Below are positions 12,265 to 25,090 of a DNA stretch of 64,000 nt, piece by piece (positions within the stretch are counted from its first letter, which is position 1; every line of letters begins with the position of its first letter). The notes below the pieces were generated by a model. That model was given only the letters and a program-made list of their open reading frames with translations. It did no database searches and had not been told where the DNA came from. A program made the translations under genes and the position numbers. The DNA is from Coptis chinensis. Its lineage: Eukaryota > Streptophyta > Magnoliopsida > Ranunculales > Ranunculaceae. The stretch is taken from NCBI GenBank assembly GCA_015680905.1, contig CM027381.1, positions 56,920,501 through 56,984,500 on the forward strand, written 5' to 3'.

Positions 12265-14017
12265 CACCACCCCCAGACAACACTTCACTTGTCCTCAAGC
12301 GAAGAAGAGACAATAAACAGATAAGTGGCAAAAAATGTGTAGTCTAAGCAAATTCTTGTTTCGCAGAGTGCAATTACATTGGCCGTATGCAACAAAGTCT
12401 TAAAGCACTAGGAATTCCCTAGTAGATGAGTTATAGCCTCGTGAGAGCTTTCCAGAGAAGATACTCACAACCTTCACCTATACTACAATGACTCAGTAAC
12501 AAGGGCTTGTTCCCTTAGTAAATATCAGATATCTATACATCTTTTTAGTGGGGAACAAGAACTAATTCCTTTGAGACGTAAGTTAATAAATACACAAGAA
12601 TTAAAACATCTACATATGATTATGCATGTAGTGAATTTTTACAATGAACTGTACCAGTAGGGCCGTTTGTGGATCCTTTGAAGAGCATCCTTAAATAGGT
12701 TCTCATAGGTTTGTGTCGAAACACAATTTCTCTCATAATTTTTCTACTCAAGTTTTGCTAACTCCAATGTGCAGTGGACACACTTTTTCTCACATCTCAA
12801 TGACAGTCAGAAGAGCCGAGGTCGATATATCACAACTACTATTTATTATCACAGTACACCACCCTACTCCTAGTTGAGCTAGAGGTCTTTAATAGGTATT
12901 ATAGAGCTTAGGTGGTAGTGTAGAAGAAAATAGAATGGAAACTCAAAAATATGATAAGTATGAGAGAATAGAGTCTTCAAAATTTAACACTAGAGAAATC
13001 CTTTGGTCTTTTTGCTTCTAACTTATGTTTCCATATTCAGCTCTTTTTGGCTTTATGACATATTTTGATTTGACTTTGAGAGTTCTAACTTTCTTTTTCT
13101 TTTCTTTTTGGAAACTTATTTCTATTTTTCTTTTTTGAAGCAAATAACAAAATTTTGCTTTGGAGAAGTCTTTCTCTGAACTTTTCTGCTTTCATCATAT
13201 TTCTCATACACATCAAATAGTTGAGTTTATTTTATTTTGGGGTTAATAGATAGGTAAGAAAATGTTGGTTAAAAATGAAAATGGCTAAATGAAAGGTTCA
13301 ATGGGGTGACTAGTGGTTAAATTTATACAGGTATGAATTTATGGCTATATCGATCCAAAGAAGGCCTAAATTTTCTTCTAGGATTCGAATAGTGATCAAG
13401 TAAGTATACGTGTGATTTCTTTACTCGGAATAACTACTGTTATGTGTCATTACTCATAAATCACTCATGTCGAGACTTTTAGGCTAGATTCTCACTAGTT
13501 TTGGAAATTAAGTAGTCTCATTGCATGAATGTTCATGAAAAAATATAAAAACTATTGTCTACGAATTAACAAAAATTTCAAGGAACAAATTCTCATCCTA
13601 ATGCTAAGGTGAGATTTCTAGACAATTTTCATCACAGAAAAGGAAACAAGACTTTGTCACTAAATAAGTTGAAAAAAAAGAAAAGAAAACTATAAACAAC
13701 CTAATAATATGCTAAATTTTTGCAAAAAAAGGTTCTAATCACCCGCAAACAGAAGGACGCTTTGTCCTCAAAGTGTAAGAGAGAGAAAGAAGATACTTGA
13801 GAAGCTTGAGCAAAAATTTAGCTAACACACTCCAACAAAAAGTTATTCGAACACAATATAGAACATACAAAAAAGAAAACTGAAAATATCACATCAATCA
13901 AAGAAAACAAACAACATACATATAAACAATCAAATAACACAAAACAAGAAGGGAAGAGCACGCTAAATACATATATATACAGCCCAAACTGCCTCTAGAA
14001 GAATGGAGATTGTGTAC
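11915..14017 (-). mobile_element. Athila-like retrotransposon G, 3' remnant
   Basis: The minus strand starts its 3' LTR at 12264 (TGATAAGCACCCA), and the LTR runs left to the CACTA insertion at 11915. The stretch 12265-14017 is the 3' non-coding internal region: a purine tract complement at 12267-12277, a second purine-tract-like module near 13740, and the stretch between them shared in order with elements D and F. It is cut at 14018 by element A. No coding sequence remains. Confidence 0.7.
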
Positions 14018-15384
14018 TGATAAGCACATAAATGTTACACAATTATGTCCATATTTACATTATATTGGCTAGTTAATTAATATAAGTTCCTTTGATTAGT
14101 TTGTTTCATTAGTTTTACAGGAATCAACGTGAATACGACGAAACGGGCTGTGACTGGGGACTTTACTGGGTTGTAAGATCCTCACTGCTTGACTCTAGAG
14201 AGAATACACAAAACAAGGTTGGAAATAGCATGTATTAGAGATTTTGGAGAACTTCTCAAAGTTTGAAGTACTATTGTCAAGAGGTGAAAGGGGCGCGCCC
14301 TTCATTTGGGATGTCAGAGAGTGCGCCTACTCCCTCTTCTAAATTCACAGAATTACAGTGTTTTTTCTAGCACCTTTCGTACTTCGCCCTCACCGCTTGG
14401 GAATCAAAATAGATAGTTCTAACTGGAGTAAAAGACAAAAGGGAGGTTTCCAAAGTGGATTCCAACTCTTGGGCACGCCCTAAACAAAACCCTATATAAA
14501 CAAAGGAATTTGAGAGATCGAGCTCTCTCTCTCACCCCCATCACATAAAATCACAAAAGAAGAGGAAGCTGCTGGAGAAGAAGAAGGAAAGCTGTTGGAG
14601 AAGAAGCCACCACACAAGATGACGGTTTTGTCAATGACTTCTCTTCCTTACTCTTTTGCTTCTATTATCATGTTTATGAGTAACTAAAACTCCAAGCTAG
14701 GGCTTAGTGGAAGCCCTAGATTTGCGTAGGATTTCTTTTGTATAACTGGTTACTGTTCTTGAATTACATAATGATTAATTGATGGATTTCATATTAATTT
14801 TTAGGGAACTTCTTTTATTGGTTATATCTTGTATGTGATACCATGTTGTGACTAATCAATAGTTAGGTTAAGTGTCGTTAATTGTCTAAGCATCGACTTT
14901 TAATGTCTACATAAGCTTGTGAAAGTTTATATGTTTGCATGCTAAATATCAAATCAACCTCATACATAGATGCATATTAGGACTTAACGATCACATATTC
15001 GAGCAAGCTAGGGTTATCTTTCCCTCATGCTACTCGTAAAATAAAAGAGACCTTTAAATTAGTTAATTAAGAGAACCTACAACGATTTAGGGTGGAATCG
15101 AGTGCCTTAGTGTTTCCATCTTAATAGTTAATTCAAGTTTCATTGTTTTCATAGTATAATCAAGCTACGTAGTTCTAATTAGTATTAAAATAACTTTTAA
15201 ACCAACAATCATAATTATTAGGATTAGGTTAAATCGACTTTAGATTTCAATTATTCCTAGATAGCAATCCCTGTGGGTTCAACTTCGTTCTCGCTTGTTT
15301 ACTACAATAGTCCTTGTGCGCTTGTGAGTATTATAAAATAGGATTTAATTATCCTAGTAATTTAGGTAAGTTAAATCTCTATCA
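14018..15384 (+). repeat. 5' LTR of element A (1367 bp)
   Basis: It begins TGATAAGCACAT and ends TCTATCA, directly before the primer binding region. A TATA box lies near 14492 (CTATATAAA). GC-rich GGGGCGCGCCC lies near 14292. Confidence 0.85.
14492..14501 (+). promoter_or_regulatory. TATA box in LTR of element A
   Basis: CTATATAAAC lies in the expected middle part of the LTR, after CAAAACC and followed by a CT-rich stretch. Confidence 0.6.
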
Positions 15385-15390
15385 AGTTTT

Positions 15391-15408
15391 TGGCGCCACT
15401 GCTAGGGA
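15391..15408 (+). promoter_or_regulatory. Primer binding site of element A
   Basis: TGGCGCCACTGCTAGGGA follows the LTR end by six bases. Athila-like elements typically carry a TGGCGCCG-type site complementary to a tRNA 3' end (tRNA-Asp in described members). Confidence 0.8.
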
Positions 15409-15588
15409 TTGCAGTGACATAATTGAGCTTTAAAACGTTGTTTTTTGAATTTCGTGATTTTTCGTAGTTGAATTAGTCGTAGAAATAAGTTAAGTGTCTG
15501 TTTTGAATTTTCTAAATACGACCACAAAAATAAGTTCCTGACATCTGTGGGAAAGTGTCTGGAAAATTTGAACCCTAACTGTCAGAAG

Positions 15589-15720
15589 CTGAAAGGGTGC
15601 CCGCCCCTATTTTGCCTTGGTGAGAGCGCGCACGCCCTTCCTCTTGTTTCCCTGCAAATTAAGAAGAGAGCACGCACGCCCTCTATTCTAATGCTTTCCG
15701 AGCACACATGCCCATTGACT
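15589..15720 (+). repeat. GC-rich leader motif cluster of element A
   Basis: Three diverged copies of a GAGCGCGCACGCCC-like motif are spaced about 65 bases apart in otherwise AT-rich leader DNA before gag. The same motif type is found in the leaders of C, D and F. Confidence 0.6.
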
Positions 15721-15916
15721 TCTATACTGAGGCATCTGATCTTTTGCAGGCCACTTCCAGTTGCTGTGTAGGATCCAGAATTTTGCTCGAACAGTGTTCC
15801 AGTGCTGCAGGACACAGTGAAACTAAGGGAGGCACACTGCTAACTCGTAAGTTTAAATTTGCTTATCTTGTGTAATGTGTTAGTTTAAATAGAGTCCTAG
15901 GTTTTAGAAGTAGTTT

Positions 15917-17304
15917 ATGGTAGAAACTTTGTCTGATAACATTCCAATTACACCGTTTGATCCTGAGATTGAACGAACACTCCATAGGAGAAGTAGAAAC
16001 CCTGAGTTAGAGGTACCCATAACTTTTGTTGGCAATACACCAATTTTTGCCGACATGGAGGGTAATAACAATGACGTGGTTGCCCAAGTACCTATGTCCA
16101 TTAAGGAATTCATATATCCTACTAGGATGACTCGACCGTCATGCATCGTTCCCCCACCGACAAATGCTAATCACTTTGAGTTAAAACCCAATCTGCTTGG
16201 GCTACTTCCTAAGTTCAGGGGGACGAATGAGGAAGATCCATATCTTCACGTGATTGAATTTGAGGATATTTGTGGAATTATTATGCTTCAACAATTTAGT
16301 GATGAGGCTATAACATTGAAGTTGTTCCCATTTTCCTTGAAGGAGAAAGCGAAGAGTTGGTTTCACACTCTTCCATCGAATTCCATAACGGGTTAGGAAA
16401 AGTTATGCGTTGTGTTTTTAAAGAACTTTTTCTCTAATCATAAGGCAACTGCTTAAAAGTATTATCATATTTTTTCCAAAATGATGGAGAGTCATTATGG
16501 AAGTGTATAGAGAGATTTAAGGACATGCTCTTGTAGTGTGCTAACCATGGCCTAGAGAAGGGTAGGCTAGTATAGATTCTCTATGAGGGTCTTGATTTCA
16601 GCTCTAAGGTTATGATTGAGACCATGAGTACTGGAGATTTCTGTGATAAGACTGTAGATGAAGTGTGGACCTTTTTAGAAGAAGTCTCTGAAAAGGTGGC
16701 TAGTAGTACTACTACAAAGAATGGTTTGTTTAGTGTTGACAAGGAATTCGACACGAATGCTAGGATGGCTGCTTTAATTAGAAGAGTTGAGGCTCTCGAG
16801 TTAGAAAAAAAGACAAACTCTCCAGCTGCAGTTAACAATATTGAGGCCCCTGGTTGTCTTTTGTGTGAAAGTCTTGATCACGTTATTGATAATTGCCCTA
16901 GCATAACTGCACAAGTAAATGCTTTTAATTCATACCAAAAGCCAGACAATAATTTTTTTTCTAACACGAATAACCCAGGGTGGTTTAATTACCCCAATTT
17001 GTCTTGGTCTAATGGTATACATCAGGGAGGTCCCGTGGGTAACTAAAACCCAGTACCACAGTATGCACCTTAACCACCTAAAATTTCACCTTTGGAGGAA
17101 GTCGTTGCTCAATTAGCACAAAACACCATGACATTCCAGGAAATAATCCAACAGTTTATGCAAGCTAGTCAAACGGCTACTCAGGATAATGCTCAAGCCA
17201 TTAGGAAGATTGATGTCACCATAGGTCAAATAGAAAACACCTTGAATGAGAGGGAAAAAGGTAGGTTTCCTAGTCAACCAGTGACTAATCCAAGATGTCA
17301 CTGA
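15917..17304 (+). pseudogene. gag: gag of element A (broken)
   Basis: The frame from ATG 15917 encodes an Athila-type gag N-terminal half, including the retrotransposon-gag domain that ends KAKSWFHTLPSNSITG. A TAG at 16394 replaces the Trp expected there. After a frameshift the protein resumes in another frame (about 16600-17046) with a coiled-coil-like stretch and a CCHC-type knuckle CLLCESLDHVIDNC. It continues to 17304 after two further stops with a Gln-rich segment (AQNTMTFQEIIQQFMQ). In an active element it would form the virus-like particle. This copy cannot make a full gag. Confidence 0.85.
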
Positions 17305-17838
17305 AAATAGGGTCTAACTTGAACCAAGACCACCACCAGGAGCAAGCCAAGTCTATTACTATTCTTAGGAGTGGTAAACATATTGATAATAGGATTGAGA
17401 TGCCTAGGGATGTTGAGGTAAGATCTGATCCTATAGAGCGTGATCGAGGGTGAAGAGAATGATGTAAGTGGGACCCATAGTCGTGATACTTCTAAAGAGA
17501 GCTTAGAGCTTCATATTCCTGTGGAGAGTAGCCCTGTACCATCTTACATACCGAAAGCTCCTTTTCCCCAACGGTTAGTTCAAGCTAAGAAAGGTTATAA
17601 TCTTAATGAGATAATGGAGATGTTTAAACATGTTCAAATTAATATCCCATTACTTGATGCTATAAAACAAGTTCCTTCCTATGCCAAGTTTCTTAAGCAT
17701 TTGTGTACACAAAAACGTAAGTTGAATGTGCACAAAAAAACTTTCCTTATCAAGCAAGTAAGTTCTTACATCTAAAACCGAACCCCACCTAAGTTTAAAG
17801 ATCCAGGATGCTTTAATATTTCTTGTGTTATTGGTGAT
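17305..17838 (+). pseudogene. gag-protease junction of element A, truncated
   Basis: From about 17440 the frame encodes the conserved Athila linker (APFPQRLVQAKK, then NINIPLLDAIKQVPSYAKFLK-type residues) and runs through a stop near 17773 to FKDPGCFNISCVIGD. There the element B LTR begins at 17839, just before the expected Asp-Leu-Gly protease active site. No protease activity can come from this copy. Confidence 0.8.
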
Positions 17839-18679
17839 TGATAAGCTCCCAAATGTGCATTTTATTACTTTTACATTATTGCATTACAGTCCTTCTTACG
17901 CATAATGAAAAGATAACTCATAGCTTTTATTGTCTTTTTCAAGTTACAGAGTATTTCAGACCACTTATCATAAAAGTTGCATTTTAGCACCAAAATGAGC
18001 CTTATTAACGCTTATTATGAAGACTTAAAACTGCAATGAAAAAGTACTAAAAAAGTCAAAGGTCAAGGACTCAAAACTAGATAGCTGAAAGTCACGTCTT
18101 TAACTCAGAAGACTAGAGATGGATGACTTTGCTACAAAAGAAAACTTGCTAAAAAACTTAGTTAGCTTGCTCAAGAAGATATGAAAAAGCAAAAGCAAAT
18201 GCAAAAGAAAAAACATAAAAAACATAGTGAGTTGTCTTGATTGGCAAAAGGTGTAATATAAATTCCAAAATGTAGGAGTATAGAAGGCACCTAGACTTAT
18301 TATAGTGTCATGTAGGAGTGTATTAGAATTTAATTTTCAAGTCATTTACATTCAAGTCTTGTTCTTTACTTTTTGTTCTTCAATTGAATCTTTTCATTTC
18401 AAGTTAATGTTTTAATCTTCAATCAAGTTGTTTTTCATTTTAAGTTTATATTTCAATCTTCAATACAAGTTTTCATTCATTAATCAAAGTTGTTTCATTT
18501 AAGTTTGTTCATTCAATACAAAGTTTGAGTCATTAAAGAACAAGACATGAAAGTTAAGAATACTACCTTCTCTTATTCATAAACTCCCATTAATCCATCT
18601 TTTAAACAATTTATGGTGAACCTCATCTTTAATCTCTTGAAAACCTTACTTACCACACAACAAATAACTTCAAATGATG
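17839..18679 (+). repeat. LTR fragment of element B
   Basis: It starts TGATAAGCTCCCAAATG right after the interrupted protease of A (preceding 5 bases GTGAT) and is itself interrupted by the LTR of C at 18680. Only the first 840 bases or so of the LTR are present. The rest of element B was not found in the window. It contains imperfect TTTCAATCTTCAA-type internal repeats near 18410-18480. Confidence 0.75.
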
Positions 18680-19980
18680 TGATAAGCACCCAAAAGTGTA
18701 GTTTAAGCCCCTTAATAATACTCTACTTAGGCCAATTATGTTTATAATAAATAAGAGTTAGTACTGTTTACATGTTTTTGTGCATTTCAAGACTTGAAGT
18801 TGATTAGGTGACTACAAGCACCACTTTTGCATGGAAAACGAGTCAAGATAATTGCCAAGGAAGTTCTACATTTAAAGCCCAAGAATCATGAAGAAAAGCC
18901 TTTTTCAAGCCCAGTCAAAACTGGGATGTCAAAGTCAATTCGGGTAGAAAAATGATAGAAAAGTCAACAAAATTTCAACAGGCTGTATCTTTACACTCGT
19001 GCTTTGGAATTGGGCCTACGTTATGTATAAACGACCGGCTCGGAATCAACTTTCCAACGGACTTTGTCTTGCCCCAATCAGAGCTGTAAAATTATACAAA
19101 AAGGGTACAAAAATAATTTCCAGCAGCTGTGGCCTCTTTAGATTTAACCTAATGGACTTTGGGCTCACATTAGAGGCCTAAAGTCCCCATTTTTGGCCCA
19201 TGCACAAAAATGTAACCCTAGCCCTCTCCTATATAAAGAGGGTTAAGGCAAAACTTAACACTCCTCTTCTTGTAAACCCTTAGTGTAATTAGGTTTACTC
19301 TTCTTTTAGTTTATAATTAGGTTTAGCAATTGTAGCCACCATTAGAACCAATTCAAATAAAAGTTTGTTTCATTCTCCATTCAATTTATATAGTATTATG
19401 TCTTTATTTTACTGTTTTGATATTGTTTATCCAATGAATCACAGCTAAACCTCCATTAGAGGAGGTTTATGAAGCCATGTGAGGATAAGTAGCTAGTAGT
19501 TTGTATTGTGTTGCATAAAAGAATGTCAAGTTCTTCGTTATGAGTAACTAGAGATAGAGCTCATAACGGAGAACTAGAGTATAGAGCCACCACCAAAGAG
19601 ATTTGTGGTGGAGCTACACTTTCACGCTAGTGGAACCTCGATCCGAAAGGACTTGATCTTGACTAGGGATCAATACAAGCGATTCAATACTAACTAATAG
19701 TCAATAGAATCGCGTGACGGATTAAACCACTTCTAATACCTTTATTCATTCTCTAAATTCACTATTTTCACCTCATATCTACTGTTTTGACTCTTATTAG
19801 TGAAGCATACTTCTAATTTAAACTCGCAAGTAGTGTACAACTAGAGTTTGGCGAACACGACTACTCTCCTCTTTATCACATGATTTTGATGAGTTTTATC
19901 TACTATTTTTCACCTCTTTCTCTACTGTTCAAACATCTCTAATCACTGTTCACAAAGACATATCAATGTATTTATTATCA
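18680..19980 (+). repeat. 5' LTR of element C (1301 bp)
   Basis: It starts TGATAAGCACCCAAAAGTG and ends TTTATTATCA, followed by a decayed primer binding site. The LTR shares with D and F the boxes CGACCGGCTCGGAA, ATTGGGCCTAC and AGCCCAGTCAAA. Confidence 0.85.
19229..19238 (+). promoter_or_regulatory. TATA box in LTR of element C
   Basis: CTATATAAAG is followed by AGGGTTAAGGC. The same box stands at the equivalent position in F's LTRs. Confidence 0.65.
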
Positions 19981-19981
19981 A

Positions 19982-19996
19982 TGGCTTCGCTTCCAT
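19982..19996 (+). promoter_or_regulatory. Decayed primer binding site of element C
   Basis: TGGCTTCGCTTCCAT stands where E, F and D have TGGCGCCGCTGCCAT, immediately after the LTR end. The three differences (GCC to TTC, G to T) suggest the copy could no longer prime efficiently. Confidence 0.7.
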
Positions 19997-20185
19997 CTAG
20001 TTTGTTTACATTACGCGTATTTAGTTTAGAAAACACTATTTTCACTATTTACAAAACACACACTAAAACACTGTTTGTACTTTTTTCAAATTTTTTTGCT
20101 ATTGTTCGAGAGCATACGAGTTGCTCAGCCAACTCCCTACCCTCCCGTGACCTGACCCTAAAAATTTGAAACCCTAGTTTTCACT

Positions 20186-20475
20186 CATGAGCACGTGCGC
20201 CCTAAAATTGCCTACACTAAGCACGATCCCCCTTCCACATATCAAGCGTGACCTGTGCCCAAATTACCTTGTTGCTAAGCGCGCACGCGCCCTCGGTTAA
20301 ATACAATAACTTATTTTTTTAATATTATTTCCAAAATTATCTCAAGAGTACAGTACAGTACTCTTATGTTAAAAATTACAAAATTTTAAAAATTCATTTT
20401 CTTCATTCTAAAACGGTGTCTAGAAAACTGACAGAATTTAGGGTTCTCTAATTAAAAAATGTGCACGCACGGACA
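20186..20475 (+). repeat. GC-rich leader motif cluster of element C
   Basis: Motifs of type GAGCACGTGCGCCC (about 20189), AAGCGTGACCTGTGCCC (about 20244), AAGCGCGCACGCGCCC (about 20277) and a weaker GTGCACGCACGG (about 20461) stand out in AT-rich leader DNA between primer site and gag. Confidence 0.6.
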
Positions 20476-20912
20476 ACCTCCCTTAAATTCCTAAGTGACC
20501 TGGCCATTGGTTTGATAGAAAAATACCAAAATTAATTAATTAATTAATCGTAGTTAAATTAGTAAACCCACCCACTACCATGCCCATTTCATAGGCCTAA
20601 CATCAAGGCCCAACACGAAGCCCATAGTAAAAAGCATTTTCCTAATTCTTAAAAATTTAAAAACTAATAAGGTTAATCTTTTTATAGAACTTCACAATCC
20701 ACACCGTGTACCAGGACCAGCAATTATATAATTGTTCAAGTAACGTAGACGTGCTTCAAGGTTGTTGAAAACTCTATTTATACGTGTAGCAAGGATGTTC
20801 CAGGTAACACCTCTTTACATCCTCGAATTACTATCAGAGGATTATATTTCTAGTAATAATCAAGATATTTTTGCATGCTCTGTAGGAATTGCATATTAGA
20901 CTTAAAACATGC

Positions 20913-22318
20913 ATGAGATTAAGATCTGGTACGCATAAACCTGCCATATTAGTTTATCGTAGATGCAGAAATAATCGCATATCTAGAAATTCACCAATCA
21001 CCACACACACACCACCTACACCCACCAACACTACATTTGTAGCAATGGGTGAAGAAAAAGCAGAGAGACCCTTATTTGATTTTTATAAGGCTTTAAATGA
21101 TGGACCTGAGTTCTACATAATTCTTGCAGATATTACGGGAGATTTTAGAATCCTCCCCAATATATTTAATTTGCTACCTGTTTTCCATGGATTAGACCAT
21201 GAGAAGCCATATCAACACTTACGTAGGATACAACAAGTTCTAACTACATTTCATTATCCTATCGTAAGACCTGGACAAATAAAGCTCAAAATGTTTCCTT
21301 TCACCCTAGCTGAGAAAGTGGCTGCTTGACTAACAGCACAAAAGCTGAACTCTGTCGACACATGGGAAAAACTAGTAGAATTATTTATGGAACAATTTTA
21401 CCTGCCATAGAAGACTGATGAGATGCTACAAAATATTCATTTCTTTCGCCAAAAGCCTCAAGAATCCTTTTTGGAGTCTTGGAATCATTTCACTGATCTT
21501 CTAGTAGAATGTCCACATCATAATCAGGGTAAAGACACACTAGTTCGTGCTTTCTTCAAAGGCCTATCCCAACATCATAAAGAGACTTTAGATATAATGA
21601 ATGGAGGTAATTTCCTAGGTAAAGGAACCACATATGCTTATAACTTTCTAGATAATCAATCCAAGAAAAGTAACAACTGGGGAGATACTGATTACTCACG
21701 CTCCATTCCTTCTTCTACAGCTAAGGCAGCCAGTATGTTTGAGATTAAACAAGATCCTGAACTTAAAACTTTAATTGAATCCCTCACTTGTAAGGTAGAT
21801 GCCCTATCTATTAAAAACAAGAAGAGAAACCAACTCCCGCCATGAATATAAACTCTCTTCGCTATAATTTATATTATAGTCTTGAGCATTCCAATCATTA
21901 TTGTCCTCTTGCTTATGACCAACCACAATCACAGCCAGAAGATGTCTGTGCTTTTAATTATATACCTAACGCACCTTGGAGACAAAATCCTAATTTTAGT
22001 TGGCGTAATAAGCACCAACAAGCAGCACCTCTAAGTTTTAATAATCAAAACGTTTGGTCCACCAACAACTACAACCAATATCAACCAAGGCAAGGACAAG
22101 GGCAATGTAATTATAATAATAATAATAATAGAAGTTGAGTCTCGATAAATAACAACTATCAAAATCCACCTGTTAATAATTAACTTGAGGTAGTTGCTGT
22201 TACACAACCCGTGGCAACTCAACCTTCCCAAACTGATAGATTCGATGCATACATGCAAAATCAATAACATATATTACTAGCAATCCAATAATCCATCCAA
22301 CAGTTAGCCCAAAAAGGC
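20913..22318 (+). pseudogene. gag: gag of element C (broken)
   Basis: It starts MRLRSG at 20913, the same start as D and F. It encodes the gag domain (FNLLPVFHGLDHEKPYQH, then FPFTLAEKVAA). A TGA at 21327 sits where D has Trp, and a TAG near 21409 sits within FY-Pro-Pro-type context. Frame continues 21423-21845 with FFRQKPQESFLESWNHF and CPHH motifs. The knuckle region follows (about 21845-21935) and then an Asn/Gln/Tyr-rich stretch to about 22135. Later stops break the rest. Role: capsid of the virus-like particle. Decayed. Confidence 0.85.
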
Positions 22319-23586
22319 GTGTTTCCAAGTCAACCTATAACTAATCCAAAATCAACAAACACAGCCTTTGAATTAAATGGAAGTTCTAGTAATGACAATT
22401 TAATACAAGGAGAACTAAAGACTATCACTACTCTTCGTTTAGGGAAAGTAGTTGACAACAAAGTTATAATGCCTGAGGATTCCCCACAACAAGATAAAGA
22501 AAACTTACTAGATACCATAGTTGAAACTGAAGATCCTACCACGGTAGAAGTACCAGTTAAGCCTCAACCTAAGGGGAAACTGACAACAATTACAGAAAAG
22601 GGCAATACTCCTATTGACCCTTACGCTAAATATAGAGAAAAACCACTGTTTCCCAAGAGACTAGCTATGCTAAAGAAGGACAATAATTTTGACGAGATTA
22701 GGGAAGTTTTTAAAAATTTAACTATAAACCTACCTTTCCTCGAAGCTATAAAATGTCTTCCAACACACACTAAGTTTCTTAAAGATTTGTGCACCACAAA
22801 GAGGAAAAAAAACATACCTAAAGAAGCCTTCCTAATAGAACAGTTTCCCTCTTTATCTGAACATAACAGAATCGTTAAGTACAAGGACTCTGGTCGTCCC
22901 ATTGTACAATGCACCTTAGGATATACTTTTACAACAACTACTCTTCTAGATCTAGGGACGAGTGTTAACTTACTCTCATTTTACCTTTATAAACAACTAC
23001 GTATACACGATCTAAAACCGACTAAAATGACTTTCAGTTAGCCGATCGTTCGATTAAATATCCTAAGGGCGTAGTTGAAAATATTCTTGTTAAAGTATAA
23101 AACTTCTATTATCCAGCCGATTTTGTCAATTTAGACATAGAAGTCGCCCACGACTCTATTTCTATCATCTTAGGGCATCCTTTCTTGGCAACTATCAATG
23201 CCCTCATTAATTGCTGCGATGGTTCAATGTCCATTTCCTTTGGAAATCTTACTGTTGAGGTAAATATTTTTAAAATGATGCAATAGACACCAGACAAGAC
23301 TATAGATGGTGAAATTAGCATGATAGAGAGTCTCGCTCAAGATTATTTTAACAAAATTTTTCTAGATAATCAGATGCACCAATTTCTTTGTTTTGACAGT
23401 ACTGAGGATTCTTACATCAAAGAAGTACATGACCTCTTAGAATCTACTCCTATTCACGATCTAGCTCCTGAGTTTGAAAAACTCATTCCTGAACAAATCT
23501 GCGTTTTAGAGGAGGAAAACCCTCCTGATTCCCTCATTCCCACTCCTCCCACCCCTGAGCTTAAACCTCTTCCTATTAAGTTATAA
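22319..23586 (+). pseudogene. gag linker and aspartic protease of element C (broken)
   Basis: The frame 22319-23041 carries the linker and the protease start with active site TTLLDLGTSVNLLSF (canonical Asp-x-Gly; the usual Ala is Thr). A single-base loss near 23037 shifts the frame before the LADRS motif. The LADRSIKYPKG and ILGHPFLA parts follow in another frame (23040-23290, with TAA and TAG stops). A C-terminal part runs 23320-23586. The protease would cleave the gag-pol polyprotein. This copy cannot. Confidence 0.85.
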
Positions 23587-25090
23587 TACATTCATCTTGA
23601 TCCAGTGGCACTCATCCAACTATTATATTATCTCAGTTATCTGCTACTAAAGAGGCAAATTTGATTAGGATTATTCATGAACATCGTTCTGCGATTGGTT
23701 GGTCTTTAGACGATATTAAGGGTATTGACCCTAGCATATGCAAACATCTCATACATTTGGAGGATAATGCGAAAACCTCCCGTGAGCCACAACATCGTTT
23801 AAGCCCTGCCATGAAAGAGGTAGTTAGAGCGGAAGTTTTGAGATTACTCGATGCTGGCATTATATACCCCATCTCATATGGTGAATGGGTGATCTTAGTT
23901 TATGTAGTCCCTAAGAAATTTGGTGTTACAGTATTCATAATGCCGATGGAGAGTTAGTTTCCACCCGAATTCCAATAACATGGCGGATTTGTATTGATTA
24001 TAGGAAGCTTATCGCTATGACACGTAAGGATCACTTTCCTTTATCCTTTGTCGACCAAATGCTTGAACGTCTAGCCGGCCATGCTTACTATTGTTTTTTA
24101 GATGGCTATTTTGGCTATTTCCAGATTATTATTGACCCTGATAACCAAGAGAAGACTACATTCACATGCCCATTGGTACGTATGCATATAAAAGAATGCC
24201 CTTTCGCCTTTTTAATGTACCTGGTACTTTCCAGCGTTGTATGCTACATATTTTTAGTGATATGGTGGAAAATTTTATGGAAGTATTTATAGATGATTTT
24301 TCCATTCATGGTCATTCCTTTGAAGATTGTCTTTCAAATCTTTCTAAAGTTTTGAAACGGTGTCAGGAAAATAACTTAGTCTTAAACTAGGAAAAATGTC
24401 ATTTTATGGTCACTAAAGCCATAGTTTTAGGTCATATTATTTCTAAAAATAGAATAGAAGTAGAGAAAGCTAAAATAGATAAAATAGCATCTCTGCCTAT
24501 ACCACGGACTGTCCATGATATTAGAGCCTTTCTAGGCCATGCAGGTTTCTACAGACATTTCATAAAAGATTTTTCAAAAATGGCTAAGCCTTTAACACAA
24601 TTGCTTTTAAAAGATACCATTTTTTATTTTAATCATGATTGCAAACATGCTTTTGAAACTTTGAAAGCCGCTTTAACCTCTGCACCTATCATACAACCAC
24701 CAGACTGGTCAAAACCTTTTGAACTTATGTGTGATGCTAGTGATTATGCCGTTGGTGTTGTGGTAGGATAGAAGTTAGAAAATAAATCCACAGTTATTTT
24801 TTATGCTAGTAAAACCTTAAATGATGCTCTACGTAATTACACTACTACTGAAAAGGAATTTCTAGCCATTGTCTATGCCTTAGATAAGTTCCGTCCCTAC
24901 TTAGTTAGTTCCATGACTATCGTCTATATAGACCATGCCGCGCTTAGGTACCTTCTCGTGAAGAAGGATGCTAAGCAGAGATTGATCCGTTGGATTCTTC
25001 TCCTAACTGAATTTACCTTAGAAATTAAGGATAAAAAAGGAGTTGACAATGTAGTTGCAGATCACTTATCTAGGTTAAATAATGAGGATG
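23587..25090 (+). pseudogene. Reverse transcriptase and RNase H of element C (broken)
   Basis: RT begins near 23661 with IRIIHEHRSAIGWSLDDIKG and IDPSICKH, which marks the Athila/Tat branch of Ty3/Gypsy. A frameshift near 23940 is followed by ICIDYRKL, then FLDGYFGYFQI (catalytic Asp, about 24100), MPFRLFNVPGTFQRCM after another frameshift near 24165, and FIDDFSIHG (catalytic Asp-Asp pair, about 24290). A TAG near 24388 interrupts. RNase H follows with CDASDYAVG (about 24730), a TAG near 24769, [12 protein letters not shown] and [10 protein letters not shown]. It once copied element RNA into DNA. It has at least two frameshifts and two stops. Confidence 0.9.

Larger units (their letters stand above)
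14018..17838 (+). mobile_element. Athila-like retrotransposon A, 5' part
   Basis: It comprises 5' LTR (14018-15384), primer binding site, leader, gag and the start of the protease region, and is then cut at 17839 by the LTR of element B. The rest of the element is not found in the window. The 5 bases before the LTR are TGTAC; the matching right-hand duplication cannot be checked. Confidence 0.85.

Noticed and set aside
17839..18679. B as a second solo LTR
   Set aside because: Only the first part of the LTR is present and its right end is missing because C is inserted, so solo or full-length status cannot be decided.
22031..22270. Antisense open frames in gag and protease regions (also 22330-22914, 49492-49812, 41335-41964)
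   Set aside because: They are shadows of the gag-protease coding strand; repeats such as (I)n come from the Asn-rich segment.
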